Shown in pieces: positions 44,593 to 53,456 of a stretch of DNA of 64,000 bases (its first letter is position 1; each line of letters opens with the position of its first letter). Position numbers and translations under genes: made by a program. A model generated the notes under the pieces. It saw only the letters and a list, made by a program, of their open reading frames with translations. It did no database searches and was not told the DNA's origin. The DNA is from Microthrixaceae bacterium (GTDB lineage Bacteria; Actinomycetota; Acidimicrobiia; Acidimicrobiales; Iamiaceae): NCBI GenBank assembly GCA_016702505.1, contig JADJDU010000004.1, forward strand, positions 1 to 64,000, read 5' to 3'.

Positions 44593-44701
44593 GGATGGTG
44601 AAGCTAGCGCCGTCGACGCCACCGTCGGCCTGGCCTCGGGAGGTCGATCACCAGCTCGGGGACCGGCCAGCTCGTCTGTTCCCTCCGATACGGTCGCACC
44701 C

Positions 44702-45724
44702 GTGGCACGCGGACCAGCACAGGGCGAGGCAGTGACGGTGACCGCCAGCGGCCGGGAGATCATCATCACCAACCCGGACAAGGTGTTCTTCAAGACCCGC
44801 GGCGAGACCAAGCTCGACCTTGTCCACTACTACTTGGCCGTGGAAGGCCCGATCATGGCCGCGCTCGGCGGGCGGGCGACGCTGCTGCAACGATTTCCCG
44901 ACGGCGCCCACGGCAAGTCGTTCTTCCAGAAGCGGGTGCCAGCCGGGGCCCCCGACTGGCTCCAGACCACCGACGTAGCCACCCCCAACGGCACCACCAG
45001 CAACGCCTTGGTGATAGCCGACCTGGCCCACCTGATTTGGGCGGTGCAGCAGGGCTGCCTCGGGTTCCACCCGTGGCCGTACCTGGCCGCTGCCCCCGAC
45101 ACCACCGACGAGCTGCGCATCGATCTGGACCCGTCGCCCGGTGTCACCTTCGACCAGGTTCGCGAAGCAGCGCTGGCGACAAGGGACCTCCTCGAGGAAC
45201 TGGGCATTGTCTCCTTCGTCAAGACCAGCGGCAGCAAGGGGCTGCACATCTACGCCGCGCTGGAACCGCGATGGGATTCCTATGACGTCCGACGGGCCGC
45301 CGTCTCTGTCGCCCGGGCCCTTGAAGCACGCCGTCCCGACCTGATCACCGCCAGATGGTGGAAGGAGGAGCGGGGAGCGCGGGTCTTCGTGGACTTCAAC
45401 CAGAACGCCCCGCACAAGACCGTGTTCGGCACCTGGTGCGTGCGCCCACGAGTGGGAGGCCAGGTGTCGTGTCCGATCACCTGGGATGAGGTACCCACCG
45501 TCGATCTCGATGGCCTCACCATGGCCACCGTGCCCGCAAAGGTCGCAACGCACGGGGACCCGTGGGCGGGAATGCACGAGGCGCCGCAATCCATCGACGA
45601 ACTGGTCGACCGCTGGCATCGAGACCTGGCCGCTGGGATCCTCGACGAACCGTGGCCGCCGGTATACCCCAGGCAGCCTCACGAACCACCCCGGGTCAAT
45701 CCAAGCCGGGCCCGTACCACCTGA
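44702..45724 (+). CDS. LigD polymerase-domain protein (NHEJ primase-polymerase)
   Basis: About 340 residues, a stand-alone LigD polymerase domain (archaeo-eukaryotic primase fold). Motifs: NPDKVFFKTRGETKLDLVHY, HGKSFFQKRVPAGAPDW, the catalytic D-x-D in ELRIDLDPSPG, KTSGSKGLHIYAAL, and ARVFVDFNQNAPHKTV. Such enzymes fill gaps during Ku-dependent end joining. No Ku or ATP-ligase gene is in the window. The start is uncertain: GTG 44702 gives a family-like length, while GTG 44732 has GGGCGAGG just upstream. It is divergent from nadE. Confidence 0.9.
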   Translation: MARGPAQGEAVTVTASGREIIITNPDKVFFKTRGETKLDLVHYYLAVEGPIMAALGGRATLLQRFPDGAHGKSFFQKRVPAGAPDWLQTTDVATPNGTTSNALVIADLAHLIWAVQQGCLGFHPWPYLAAAPDTTDELRIDLDPSPGVTFDQVREAALATRDLLEELGIVSFVKTSGSKGLHIYAALEPRWDSYDVRRAAVSVARALEARRPDLITARWWKEERGARVFVDFNQNAPHKTVFGTWCVRPRVGGQVSCPITWDEVPTVDLDGLTMATVPAKVATHGDPWAGMHEAPQSIDELVDRWHRDLAAGILDEPWPPVYPRQPHEPPRVNPSRARTT

Positions 45725-45769
45725 GGTGACCGACCCGACGGGAGGCGTGCCAGGCCGGGCGGATTGGCA

Positions 45770-46648
45770 TCAGGTCTGGCGGGCCTCGGCGAGCTTGGCG
45801 GCCCGCTCGGCCAGTGCGGGAGCATCGACCGACGACGCCAGCTCGACCAATTCGGGGTGAGGGCCACGCCACTCCAGTTCGTCGACGGCGGCCACCGTGG
45901 GCGCGTCGTACTCGATGGTGGCGATCCGCCGGAACAGCAGGGCATCGTTGAAGTTGTCCTGAAGGGTGCGGGCCAACTTCCCGGCACCTCGAACGGTCAC
46001 GTCCCAGTCGTCGGCCCCCGCTGGGATGTCTTCCAGGTGGCGGTAGCGGGCCAACACGGTGGCCGCCGACTTGGCCCCCCACCCGACCAGACCGGGGAAG
46101 CCATCGGCGGTGTCTCCCACCATGGCCAGGTAGTCGGGGATCGACTCGGGGTCGACTCCGAATTTCTCTCGCACGCCGTCGACCCCGATGACGGTGCCCT
46201 TGCGCCGGTCCATCTGGTGGACCTTGCCACCGACGCACTGGCCTAGGTCCTTGTCGGGTGTGCAGATCAGCACACGGTCGACCCGATCGTCTGCGGCGGC
46301 CACCCGCGCCGCCGCGCCCAGGGCGTCATCGGCTTCGAACTCCACCATGGCGAAGACCGTCACCCCCAGGGCCCTCAGGAGGTCCTCGACCAGGTTGAAC
46401 TGGCCGAGAAGGTCAGGGTCCACGCCGGACCCGTCCTTGTAGGTCGGCCACAGGTCGTTGCGGAACGATTCGATCACGTGGTCGGTGGCCACCCCGACGT
46501 GGGTGGCTCCCTCCTCCAGCATGGTCAGCACCGATCCGGCCACGCCGCGGGCCGCCGCTACCTCTCGACCGTTGGAGTCAAGGTGAGACGGCAGGGCGAA
46601 GTGGTAGCGGAACAGCTCATAGGTGCCGTCGACGAGGTGGACCTCCAC
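45770..46648 (-). CDS. 5'-3' exonuclease (FEN/Pol I N-terminal type)
   Basis: 292 residues. The H3TH/PIN-like nuclease core has VHLVDGTYELFRYHF, EFEADDALGAAARVAA, LICTPDKDLGQCV and, for the helix-three-turn-helix, DYLAMVGDTADGFPGLVGWG. It is a stand-alone flap/5' exonuclease distinct from full-length DNA polymerase I and may remove flaps or RNA primers. The start GTG 46648 is one base after the stop of the upstream lipoprotein gene, so the two are translationally adjacent although functionally unlike. It is convergent with the LigD polymerase gene, giving a local cluster of repair-type functions. Confidence 0.9.
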   Translation of the reverse strand: MEVHLVDGTYELFRYHFALPSHLDSNGREVAAARGVAGSVLTMLEEGATHVGVATDHVIESFRNDLWPTYKDGSGVDPDLLGQFNLVEDLLRALGVTVFAMVEFEADDALGAAARVAAADDRVDRVLICTPDKDLGQCVGGKVHQMDRRKGTVIGVDGVREKFGVDPESIPDYLAMVGDTADGFPGLVGWGAKSAATVLARYRHLEDIPAGADDWDVTVRGAGKLARTLQDNFNDALLFRRIATIEYDAPTVAAVDELEWRGPHPELVELASSVDAPALAERAAKLAEARQT

Positions 46649-46649
46649 C

Positions 46650-47648
46650 TCAGCCCCCGACCGCGATGTGGCCGACGTTGATGACCCGGATGGTGCCGTC
46701 GGGCTTTACCTCGGTGACGGTGGGGGCCACGAAGCTGGACAGGTAGATGGTGCCGTCGGGGGCCACGTCGAGGTTGTCGAAGGGAGCCCCGTCGGTGACG
46801 GTGTGCAGCGCCTCGAAGGTTCCGGCTTCGGGGTCGACGGCCAGGATCTGTCCGCTGACGTTGGCCAGGGCCAGGTAGTTGCCATCAGGGTCAGCGGCAC
46901 TGGCCAGCACCGGCGGCAGGCCATCGGCCACCGTGGTGATCGAACCGTCGGCGGGATCGATGCGGATGATCGTGCCACCGACCTCACCGGCCTGAAGCCC
47001 ACCGGCGGGGGCCAGGATGCGACCCTGGGCATCCAGGGCGAAGGCGTTGATGACTGGGATGCCGGTGGCTACCACCTCGGTGGTGCCGTCAGGGTCGACC
47101 CGGGTGATCGAACCTCCGTCGGCCAGTTCGCCGATCCAGATCGAGCCGTCATCTCCCACGGTGATCGGGTTGATTCCCGCCTTCAGGGTGACCAGTACCG
47201 AGTACTTGCCGTCGACGATCTTGCCAACGTCTCCGTTCAGGTAGCCGGTGCTGTACACGGTTCCGTCGGGCGCCACGGCCACGTCATCGGGGCCGGCACC
47301 CCCGGCGGGGTAACGGCCGAGGATGGTGCCGTCGTCACGGGACACCTGGAACACCGTGTCGTCGCCGATGCTGGCGATCCAGAGGGTGTCACCGTCGACG
47401 GTCAGACCGTTGATGGAGTCGGGCGCGCTCTGATCGACCGGCGGTCTCGGCAGCGTCGTCTCGGTGGTCTCGGTGGTCTCGGTGGTCGCCCCCACATCGC
47501 CGGAATCACCGGTGGCCGAGGGTTTGGATGTCGTGGGCGATGCGGCATCACCTCCGCTGTCGTCGCCGTCCCCGCCGCCGCCGCAGGCCGAGAGCGAAAT
47601 GGCAATCGCGGCCACGACGGCCACCGAACGAAGGCGCAACGAGATCAT
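46650..47648 (-). CDS. Beta-propeller lipoprotein (SMP-30/NHL-like)
   Basis: 332 residues. The signal peptide ends in lipobox LSAC (Cys about 22). A Gly/Asp/Thr linker with four ETT units follows, then repeated propeller strands: INGLTVDGDTLWIASIGDDT, PDDVAVAPDGTVYSTGYLNG, VGDDGSIWIGELADGGSITR and VAPDGTIYLSSFVAPTVTEV, about six blades. It is anchored on the outer face of the membrane; ligand or enzymatic activity is unknown. The last blade ends abruptly (INVGHIAVGG) at the exonuclease start, but no frame continuation was found. Confidence 0.75.
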   Translation of the reverse strand: MISLRLRSVAVVAAIAISLSACGGGGDGDDSGGDAASPTTSKPSATGDSGDVGATTETTETTETTLPRPPVDQSAPDSINGLTVDGDTLWIASIGDDTVFQVSRDDGTILGRYPAGGAGPDDVAVAPDGTVYSTGYLNGDVGKIVDGKYSVLVTLKAGINPITVGDDGSIWIGELADGGSITRVDPDGTTEVVATGIPVINAFALDAQGRILAPAGGLQAGEVGGTIIRIDPADGSITTVADGLPPVLASAADPDGNYLALANVSGQILAVDPEAGTFEALHTVTDGAPFDNLDVAPDGTIYLSSFVAPTVTEVKPDGTIRVINVGHIAVGG

Positions 47649-47776
47649 GGGCGCACCCTACGGTGAACCGGCGGGCCGGTCCGGCCCACAGCCCACCGCC
47701 GATCGGTTGTCGCCTCATCCTCCAATCGAGCGGGTACAAACCTGACGCCCATGCCTACGGCAATGCCGTGGCCTTT

Positions 47777-47826
47777 GGGTCGGCGACCGAACTCCGCCGG
47801 AAGGCTCTGCCTTTCGGTGGATCCAG
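47777..47826 (+). repeat. Interspersed repeat family B, copy B3
   Basis: GGTCGGCGACCGAACTCCG, CCGGAAGGC, TCT, GCCTTTCGG, TGGATCCAGG. It begins two bases after the stop of the minus-strand response regulator gene (TAA 47829-47831), matching the 3' placement of B1 and B5. Confidence 0.75.
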
Positions 47827-47828
47827 GC

Positions 47829-48452
47829 TTAGGTGATGCCGTGATCTACGGCCCAGCGGACCAGCTCATGACGGCGTGACAGGTGGAGCTTGGCCATGAT
47901 GTTGCGCACGTGGTTCTCGACCGTCTTGGGCGAGATGAACAGGTCCTCGGCCACCGCCTTGTAGGTGTGACCCCGAGCCACCAACCCGACCACCTCCCGT
48001 TCGCGCGGCGACAGCCCCTGGGTGGCATCGCCACCCGTGCTGGACAGGCGACGGAACTCGCCGATCACCAGGGCCGCCAGTTGCGGCGAGAACACCGGCT
48101 CGCCCGCAGCCGCCCGACGGATGGCGGCCCGCAGATCGTCGGGTCGCGTCGATTTGGTGAGATACCCCACCGCACCGGCGGCGACCGCGTCGAGCAGGTC
48201 TCGCTCGGCCTCTGAGACGGTGAGGATCACGATCGGGCACTGGGCGGCACAGGCGGTGACCACGGCCATTCCCCCACCGCCCTCCATGTGGAGGTCGACC
48301 AGGGCCAGGTCAGGCTTCTCTCGGCCGATCACCTCGATGGCCTCGGCCCCGTCGGCGGCTTCGCCGACCACCGCGAACGCCTCGCCCAAGTCCGCCCTCA
48401 GGCCGCTCCGCCAGATGGCATGGTCGTCGGCGATCACCAGTCGGATGCTCAC
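47829..48452 (-). CDS. Response regulator, NarL/FixJ family
   Basis: 207 residues from GTG 48452 (VSIRLVIADDHAIW), which overlaps the upstream kinase stop by 4 bp; a GTG three codons upstream is the alternative. The receiver has phospho-acceptor Asp in LALVDLHMEGGGG and Lys in GYLTKSTRPDDL. The LuxR-type helix-turn-helix is LSPREREVVGLVARGHTYKA, then LFISPKTVENHVRNIMAKLH. It forms a two-component pair with the overlapping kinase gene. Targets are unknown. Repeat B3 sits directly beyond the stop. Confidence 0.92.
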   Translation of the reverse strand: MSIRLVIADDHAIWRSGLRADLGEAFAVVGEAADGAEAIEVIGREKPDLALVDLHMEGGGGMAVVTACAAQCPIVILTVSEAERDLLDAVAAGAVGYLTKSTRPDDLRAAIRRAAAGEPVFSPQLAALVIGEFRRLSSTGGDATQGLSPREREVVGLVARGHTYKAVAEDLFISPKTVENHVRNIMAKLHLSRRHELVRWAVDHGIT

Positions 48453-49543
48453 GGCACCCACAATGACACCTCTGAGCCTCGGCCCGGAGCGGACCTCACC
48501 GCCACCCGCCCGTCCACCTCGGCCAACCGGCCCCGCATGGAACGGGCCATTCCCGTGCTCTCGCTGTTGGCATCCACGTCGAACCCCGATCCGTCATCGG
48601 TCACCGTCACGTGACATCCGGCGCCGTCGGGCCCGACATCCACACACAGGTTGATCGTGGCCGGCGACGCGTGCTTCACCGCGTTGTTGACCGCTTCGAC
48701 GGTGGCGCCGACCAAGGCTTCGAGGTGATCACCGGCCAGATCGGGGACCTCGATCACCACCACCTCGACTCGAACCGAATGGTGCCTCTCGGTGCGAGCA
48801 GCGATGGCGCGCAGCTCGGTCAGCAGATCGGCGGTGGCCCCGGGGCCCGAGCCGATGAAGCGGCGCAGATCCCACTCCTGTTCCCGGGCCAGATCCACCA
48901 GTGAGCGGTCGTCGCTGCGCCGCTGCACCGCGGCGAGGGTCTGGAGAACCCCGTCGTGAAGCGTGCGAGCGAACCGCTCCCGCTCTCGAGATGCGGCCAC
49001 CTCGGACTCGGCTTGGGCCAGCCTCCTCGACACGAAACCGGCCACCAAACCCGCGGTGGACAGCAAGACCAGGTTCCCGGTCAAGGCCAGACCTCGCCCG
49101 TTCAGGTGATCGGTGGCGGCCACCGCCAACACGTTCAACAGCCCCAGGCCCGCGCCGGCTGCCAGGCCGAAGCCCCAGCCTCGGATCACGGCCACCAGGA
49201 CCACCGCCGTGACCGGCCAGGCCGACCCGAAGCTCTGAGGATGGGGACCGTCATAGACCAGCCAGTCCGACACCACCACCAGGGCACCCACCGCCAGATC
49301 CGTCGCTCCAAACCACCACCGAAGCATCCGCTCGGGCGACGAGATCACCCATACCCCGCTAAGTCCGGTCCACACCGCCAGCACCGACAAGACGGCGAAT
49401 GCCCCGGTCGGTCCGCTCATCACACCCGACCGGGCATCCACCACCGAGACCACCAGCGCCCACACCAGAACCAACAGACGCAGCACCGTGATCCCACCCA
49501 CCAACTCCCGCAGACGAGGCTCGAAACCCACCGGTCCGCTCAC
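48449..49543 (-). CDS. Membrane sensor histidine kinase (MacS-like, DUF5931 type)
   Basis: 364 residues. Five or six N-terminal membrane helices (GITVLRLLVLVWALVVSVVD, GAFAVLSVLAVWTGLSGVWV, WPVTAVVLVAVIRGWGFGLA) are followed by a coiled segment, a HisKA_3-like motif with His in RFARTLHDGVLQTLAAV, and a HATPase region (TVEAVNNAVKHASPATINL; VTDDGSGFDVD). This fits the MacS type of actinobacterial kinases. It transfers phosphate to the response regulator encoded by the overlapping next gene. Repeat A4 lies immediately upstream of its start, where the promoter is expected. Confidence 0.88.
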   Translation of the reverse strand: MSGPVGFEPRLRELVGGITVLRLLVLVWALVVSVVDARSGVMSGPTGAFAVLSVLAVWTGLSGVWVISSPERMLRWWFGATDLAVGALVVVSDWLVYDGPHPQSFGSAWPVTAVVLVAVIRGWGFGLAAGAGLGLLNVLAVAATDHLNGRGLALTGNLVLLSTAGLVAGFVSRRLAQAESEVAASRERERFARTLHDGVLQTLAAVQRRSDDRSLVDLAREQEWDLRRFIGSGPGATADLLTELRAIAARTERHHSVRVEVVVIEVPDLAGDHLEALVGATVEAVNNAVKHASPATINLCVDVGPDGAGCHVTVTDDGSGFDVDANSESTGMARSMRGRLAEVDGRVAVRSAPGRGSEVSLWVP

Positions 49544-49552
49544 CAGGCTGAC

Positions 49553-49676
49553 GCTACTAAGGAGGTGCGCCGACAGGCGGACCGACCCATAAGCACGGCA
49601 TGGCTAAACCGAGGCGAAGCCTCGGTCTGATCAACCTGGTCACGACGAGGACTGGACCTATCCGCTCGGGTCATGA
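49553..49676 (-). repeat. Interspersed repeat family A, copy A4
   Basis: Inverted relative to A1-A3: CTAAGGAGGTGCGCCGACAG, GCACGGCATGGCTAAA, hairpin CCGAGGCGAAGCCTCGG, GGACCTATCCGCTCGGGTCATG. It lies within 10 bp of the kinase start codon and adjoins B4, as A3 adjoins B2. Confidence 0.7.
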
Positions 49677-49677
49677 G

Positions 49678-49728
49678 CTTGGATCAACCGAAAGGCAGAG
49701 CCTTCCGGTGGAGTTCGGTTGCTGACCT
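49678..49728 (-). repeat. Interspersed repeat family B, copy B4
   Basis: CTTGGATCAACCGAAAGGC, AGA, GCCTTCCGGTGGAGTTCGGT, in inverted orientation relative to B1-B3. Unlike other copies it does not follow a stop codon but lies next to repeat A4. Confidence 0.7.
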
Positions 49729-49846
49729 GGCGGCTATCCCCGCCAGCCGGAATGGGCGAGTCCCAACACCAGCAGGTGAGAGACGCACCAGCCAGAGGAC
49801 GTTCATAGACTCAAACCAGGGGAGATTGAGCAACCGGGAGATCCAA

Positions 49847-50461
49847 ATGCGCAGTCATCACTTCCTCACTGTCGTGTGCGCCATGGCGCTGCTACTCGGA
49901 GCATGCAGCGAAGCGGACTCTTCGACATCGGAAACCTCCCGGGCCCAGGAGACGACCACAACGACCACGGCACCGTCCGAAGACCTCATCGGCGACGACG
50001 AGTTCCGCTCTCAGTGCGTGAACGTCGAAGGCGAAGCGGCATTGCGTGTCGTAGAGCCGGCGTGCGCGTACCTGGCCAGCATCCTCAGCCACGACGGCAG
50101 CAAGGTCCCAGTTGCTCCCAATGCTTGGCGCATCGAACAGGGCGTAAACACCGGCATGTCGGGACCCGAGATCCAAGAGAGCATGTCCAACGACTACTTC
50201 ACTACCTATGTCGAAGGACTTCGTGACATCCGCCGGTTCGTCAGCGGCAACGAAGCAATCGCCTACTACGTTCTGGACATCCGCGAAGCCCCCGGCATCG
50301 AGTCAACGATGCTCGCCGAGCGGTTCAAGGTCGAGGACGGCCTCATCACCGAGATCGAGGTTGTGTTCGCATACTGCCGAGTGCCGGTTTCGAACGCGAC
50401 AGCCCCAGACGGCACGGACATGTGCCCCAAGGACGCTTCTCCCCCGCCCCCAGTCGCTTAG
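49847..50461 (+). CDS. Lipoprotein with SnoaL/NTF2-like domain (putative)
   Basis: 204 residues from ATG 49847, with GGGAG seven bases upstream. The signal peptide (MRSHHFLTVVCAMALLLGAC) ends in lipobox LGAC (Cys 20), then a Ser/Thr linker with six Thr in a row. The outer domain (residues 65-190: ALRVVEPACAYLASILSHDG, NAWRIEQGVNTGMSGPEIQE, YYVLDIREAPG, AERFKVEDGLITEIEVVFAY) has the strand order and FKVEDGLITEIE motif common in NTF2-like folds. The function is unknown. It resembles the Thr-rich-stalked surface proteins at the window start only in the linker. Confidence 0.65.
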   Translation: MRSHHFLTVVCAMALLLGACSEADSSTSETSRAQETTTTTTAPSEDLIGDDEFRSQCVNVEGEAALRVVEPACAYLASILSHDGSKVPVAPNAWRIEQGVNTGMSGPEIQESMSNDYFTTYVEGLRDIRRFVSGNEAIAYYVLDIREAPGIESTMLAERFKVEDGLITEIEVVFAYCRVPVSNATAPDGTDMCPKDASPPPPVA

Positions 50462-50496
50462 GAGGATCGCTGATAGGTGGACCGACCCACTACCCG
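50460..50496 (-). repeat. Partial family A right end
   Basis: TTAGGAGGATCGCTGATAGG, then TGGACCGACCCACTACC, resembles the right end of family A in the A4 orientation (CTAAGGAGGTGCGCCGACAG, CGGACCGACCCATAAG). It supplies the stop codon TAG of the lipoprotein gene (50459-50461), as A2 does for the AI-2E permease. Confidence 0.45.
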
Positions 50497-50513
50497 CCCC
50501 TTCTTGACGATCA

Positions 50514-51395
50514 TCAAAGGGCGACCCTGGAGGCGACTGTCTCGGCAAAGCGGGCCAAGGAGTCGATCTGGACTTGCAGATCCGAGGGGTCGCCGCCATA
50601 CAGGAACCAGGGGACGACCTGGGCATCGGTGACCCCCAGATCGGCGAGGCGTCGGAAGCCGTCAACATCGAACACGTCCACTGCCAAGACGTTGACCTCG
50701 AAGCCATCGTCGGTCGACCTGCCAACGTCCACGAGGTGGGCACGCAGGCGGGCAAGATGATCGACCAGGTCGGCCTCCACGCAGTTCGCCGAGATCCACC
50801 CATCGTTTCGGACCGCTCTCGCCATGGCGACATCGCTATGACCACCGACCAGGATCGGAACTGGTTCGGTCGGCGCCGGCGAGATCATCAGCCGGTCGAA
50901 GTCGTGGTGGATGCCGTGGTGCTCAATCCAGCGCGTGCCGGCACCAGAACAGACAGCTCGCACAATCTCGATGGCCTCGTCGGTGCGGGCCCCGCGCGTC
51001 CGCTTCGAGGTGCCAGTCCACTCGAACTCCTCGGGCATCCATGACACGCCGACTCCGAACCGGAACCGGTTTGCCGACAGGGCTGCGATCGAAGCCACCT
51101 GTTTGGCCACCAGCAACGGCGACCGAAGTGGAAGCTTGTACACGTTGGTCATGAACCGCAGCCGCTCGGTCACCGCGGCCATGGCTGGGATGGCCACGAA
51201 CGGGTCGACGAATGGCGTGTCGGGGGCCCACCAGCGATTTCCATCATCGCTGAACGGGTAGTCCGCACTCACCGACTCAGCGAAGAAGACCGAATCGGGC
51301 ACTGCCACAGTGTCGTACCCGTGCTCCTCGGCGGCTTGGGCCAGTGGCACGAGGTGGTGCGCCGGAAGCATCGGGAACGGGACGGTAAACCGCAT
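50514..51395 (-). CDS. LLM-class F420-dependent oxidoreductase
   Basis: 293 residues of the luciferase-like monooxygenase TIM-barrel fold (TIGR03619 subfamily). Features: FPMLPAHHLVPLAQAAEEHG, VAVPDSVFFAES, DPFVAIPAMAAVTERLRFMT, LPLRSPLLVAKQVASIAALS, FRFGVGVSWMPEEFEWTG, and PVPILVGGHSDVAMARAVRN. In actinobacteria most such enzymes use F420 rather than FMN; which applies here cannot be proved. ATG 51395 is the family start. It is monocistronic, flanked by a repeat remnant and a 209 bp gap. Confidence 0.88.
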   Translation of the reverse strand: MRFTVPFPMLPAHHLVPLAQAAEEHGYDTVAVPDSVFFAESVSADYPFSDDGNRWWAPDTPFVDPFVAIPAMAAVTERLRFMTNVYKLPLRSPLLVAKQVASIAALSANRFRFGVGVSWMPEEFEWTGTSKRTRGARTDEAIEIVRAVCSGAGTRWIEHHGIHHDFDRLMISPAPTEPVPILVGGHSDVAMARAVRNDGWISANCVEADLVDHLARLRAHLVDVGRSTDDGFEVNVLAVDVFDVDGFRRLADLGVTDAQVVPWFLYGGDPSDLQVQIDSLARFAETVASRVAL

Positions 51396-51604
51396 GCCCG
51401 CAAGCTATCGACGACCGCAGCGTTCGGCCTACGCCTGGCAGGACAACCGCTGTCCAAGCGCCGAGGAAACCGGTGTCGAACAGGGGCATCAATTGCACAC
51501 AAGTCCGACCAGTGGATCCAGATTGAGGCACCCGGCGGACAACTCACGGCCCCTCCTTGACCTGCTTCACAGACCTTGACATCGAACCGTTGCCGGGGGT
51601 CGAG

Positions 51605-52399
51605 TTAGCGGGTCGGCTCCTGATCGAAGCTCGGCCTCGTCGGAGCCGGGGGGTCAGAAGCGATCGAGGGGTCCGCTGTGGTGACGTTGCGGCGGGTGAG
51701 GAGGCGCATGGCCACGTTCGAACGCCGCCACTCCAGCAGTGACCACCAGAACAACGGCACCGCCAGAGCCAAGGTGACCATCACCTGAACCAGAGACGCC
51801 GGCGTCAACTCATAGCCCTCGGCCTCGACCATCGCCGCCATCACCATGAAGGTGTACGACAGCAGCCGGAAGATTCCAACGGTCCCGGTGCAGGCGGCCA
51901 GGGTGGCGAAAAGGGTGCGACGGGTCGGCGACCAGATGGCGTGCGGCTCGGAGTCCTCCACCTTTCGGGCCCATGCTCCAGCCCCCGCCCCGATGGGTGT
52001 GGCCACCAACATGACGGTCAGCCAGGTGGCGATGTCGATCTCGTTGGCACCACCTTGGAGGGCCAGGTGGGCGGCCGTACCCGCCCCCAATGCACCGAGG
52101 CCTGCCCCCCAGCACTGGGCGATGTAGAGGAGGCGGTGGCGGTCCGAGGCTCGCAGTGATCGCAGAGCCACCTGGGCTGCCGAGTCGGCATCCCAGCCGG
52201 CCTGCACCAGTTGGGCACAGATCTGGTCGGGGGTGGCGCCTTCGTTTCGGCGCTGCACCAGCCAGGTCTTCATAGGGCTGTTGCCGACCAGTTGGAGGGG
52301 AGTTCCGCCCACGATCGGGTCGGGCTGGGCCGGTGCCTGGTTCGACACGACGCTCGATCCGACGGGTGGGGCCGGTGGGGGTGGGAATGATGCGGGCAT
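51605..52399 (-). CDS. Four-helix membrane protein with DUF5671-like N-terminal helix motif
   Basis: 264 residues from ATG 52399, with AGGAG seven bases upstream. A Pro-rich start (MPASFPPPPAPP) leads to a small helical domain (MKTWLVQRRNEGATPDQICA, LVQAGWDADSAAQVALRSL) like the N-terminal L-x5-R-x2-G-x8-L-x3-GW motif found before DUF5671-type membrane domains. Four membrane helices follow (YIAQCWGAGLGALGAGTAAH, IATWLTVMLVATPIGAGAGA, LAACTGTVGIFRLLSYTFMV, LVQVMVTLALAVPLFWWSLL). The function is unknown. It borders the island-like region starting with the tRNA fragment. Confidence 0.65.
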   Translation of the reverse strand: MPASFPPPPAPPVGSSVVSNQAPAQPDPIVGGTPLQLVGNSPMKTWLVQRRNEGATPDQICAQLVQAGWDADSAAQVALRSLRASDRHRLLYIAQCWGAGLGALGAGTAAHLALQGGANEIDIATWLTVMLVATPIGAGAGAWARKVEDSEPHAIWSPTRRTLFATLAACTGTVGIFRLLSYTFMVMAAMVEAEGYELTPASLVQVMVTLALAVPLFWWSLLEWRRSNVAMRLLTRRNVTTADPSIASDPPAPTRPSFDQEPTR

Positions 52400-52567
52400 G
52401 ACGGGCTCCTGTTCTCGGCGGGCGCCGTGCCCGTCGTCAGGACCACCGTGCGCCAACGAACCCGTTCAGCCCATCGGGCCGATCCCCCATTCATCGCTGG
52501 GGGTACCCACCCAGGCTGGGCGTTTTGATCCGCCAGACCTCGACCCCCTCGAGGGCCATGCCCCATC

Positions 52568-52613
52568 GCTCTCACAACCCGAAGGTCGCAGGCTCAAATC
52601 CTGCCCCCAACCA
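52568..52613 (+). repeat. tRNA 3' half fragment (tRNA-Met-like), probable integration scar
   Basis: GCTCTCACAACCCGAAGG, TCGCAGGCTCAAATCCTGC, CCCCAACCA. This matches the anticodon loop (CTCACAA, cf. CTCATAA), anticodon-stem 3' strand CCCGA, variable loop, T-arm (GCAGG/CCTGC) and acceptor 3' strand with CCA of a tRNA. The 5' half (D-arm and 5' acceptor strand) is absent, and T54 of the T-loop is C. Such 3' halves are what tyrosine-integrase elements leave at tRNA attachment sites. Truncated genes lie just downstream. Confidence 0.65.
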
Positions 52614-52675
52614 ACGAATCCGAGGGCTCGCACTCTCCACGAAGAAGACGGAACTCCTGCACGGAAGCGCCGCCG

Positions 52676-53179
52676 TTGACGTGGAGTCGGGTGAGGGACA
52701 AGCGCCCCGATGCCGAGATCGCGATCGCCTTCCCGCGCTTCACCACCTACGAGAATCTGGTGCAGCGGACGATGGTGTCCTTCGGCCTGCTCGGCTTCGG
52801 CGTCTACTTCGTGAATGACAACGGCTCGGTCGACCTCGTGCTTCCGCACCGTCCGGTCGGAGACGAAGTGGCGGAGCCGGCGGCAATGACCGCGCTACCG
52901 GAGGTCGGTGAGGCCCGCGGCGCTGCAGTGGGCCGCGAGGCGACGTGCCGGGCCGAGATCCTCGATGCCTTCGATCGGCTGAAGCGACGCGACGGCCGGG
53001 CCGTGTTCGCTCCGGTCGAGATCATCCAGGAGGTACTCGCCGTCACCGATCGCTACCCGGAGCACACCATCCGCACCGAGATCGTCTCTCGCATGTGTGC
53101 GGAGGCACCCGTCCACCACGCTGCTTCCTATAACGACCTCGAGCGCGTGGGCCGTGGCAGGTATCGAGTGCGACGATGA
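52676..53179 (+). pseudogene. 5'-truncated DUF7669-like protein
   Basis: The frame encodes KRPDAEIAIAFPRFTTYENL, VQRTMVSFGLLGFGVYFVND, then RAEILDAFDRLKRRDGRAVF, APVEIIQEVLAVTDRYPEHT and AAPVHH-like SRMCAEAPVHHAASYNDLER. The C-terminal 80 residues look like DUF7669, a domain attached to larger proteins including nuclease-like ones. The sequence begins in what looks like the middle of a domain, with only a TTG (52676) or GTG (52691) and no ribosome site, about 60 bp after the tRNA fragment. I read it as the 3' remnant of a gene cut by recombination. Confidence 0.5.
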
Positions 53180-53281
53180 CCCCCCGCCCCGGAATCCGCT
53201 AGCCCAGATCCAGCAGTGGCGACGATCGACCTAGTGTTGGAGGGGTAGGTCATCGTATCCGTTTGTAGTACACCGACTCAT

Positions 53282-53456
53282 GTGTCTGACCCGTTCGACC
53301 TCGAGTTCCTCGACGACGAGGATCCGTTCGAGATCGACGACCAGGCCGCCCACTCTTTTCAGCGTCGGTGTGATCCGGCGATCTGGTGGGTGATGACCGC
53401 GATGCGGTTCCAGGCATTGATCGCAGCGATCGCGATCACCAGCGCCCCGAGCTGAT
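53282..53456 (+). pseudogene. Fragment of a toxin-like or conserved hypothetical gene
   Basis: GTG 53282 opens SDPFDLEFLDDEDPFEIDDQ-AAH, a typical N-terminus of an actinobacterial conserved protein family (PF-D/E-x-DDQAAHLFKH type). After AAHSFQRR the sequence becomes unrelated and runs antisense through the AhpD-like gene to a stop at 53456. Only the first 25 codons look genuine, so the gene appears cut off at about 53357, where the neighbouring AhpD gene ends. Confidence 0.35.

Larger units (their letters stand above)
49544..49846. other. Gap filled by repeats A4 and B4
   Basis: These 303 bases separate the divergent kinase and lipoprotein genes. Repeats A4 and B4 occupy 49553-49728. The open frame read through B4 (MSLDQPKGRAFRW...) is repeat-derived and not a gene. 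The remaining 118 bases presumably hold the lipoprotein promoter. Confidence 0.5.

Noticed and set aside
49673..49846. In-frame N-terminal extension of the lipoprotein beginning within repeat B4
   Set aside because: The extension is translated repeat. The real start at 49847 has a ribosome site and a proper lipoprotein signal peptide.
52400..52567. 5' half of the tRNA upstream of the fragment
   Set aside because: No D-arm or 5' acceptor strand complementary to CCCCCAA was found in the preceding sequence.
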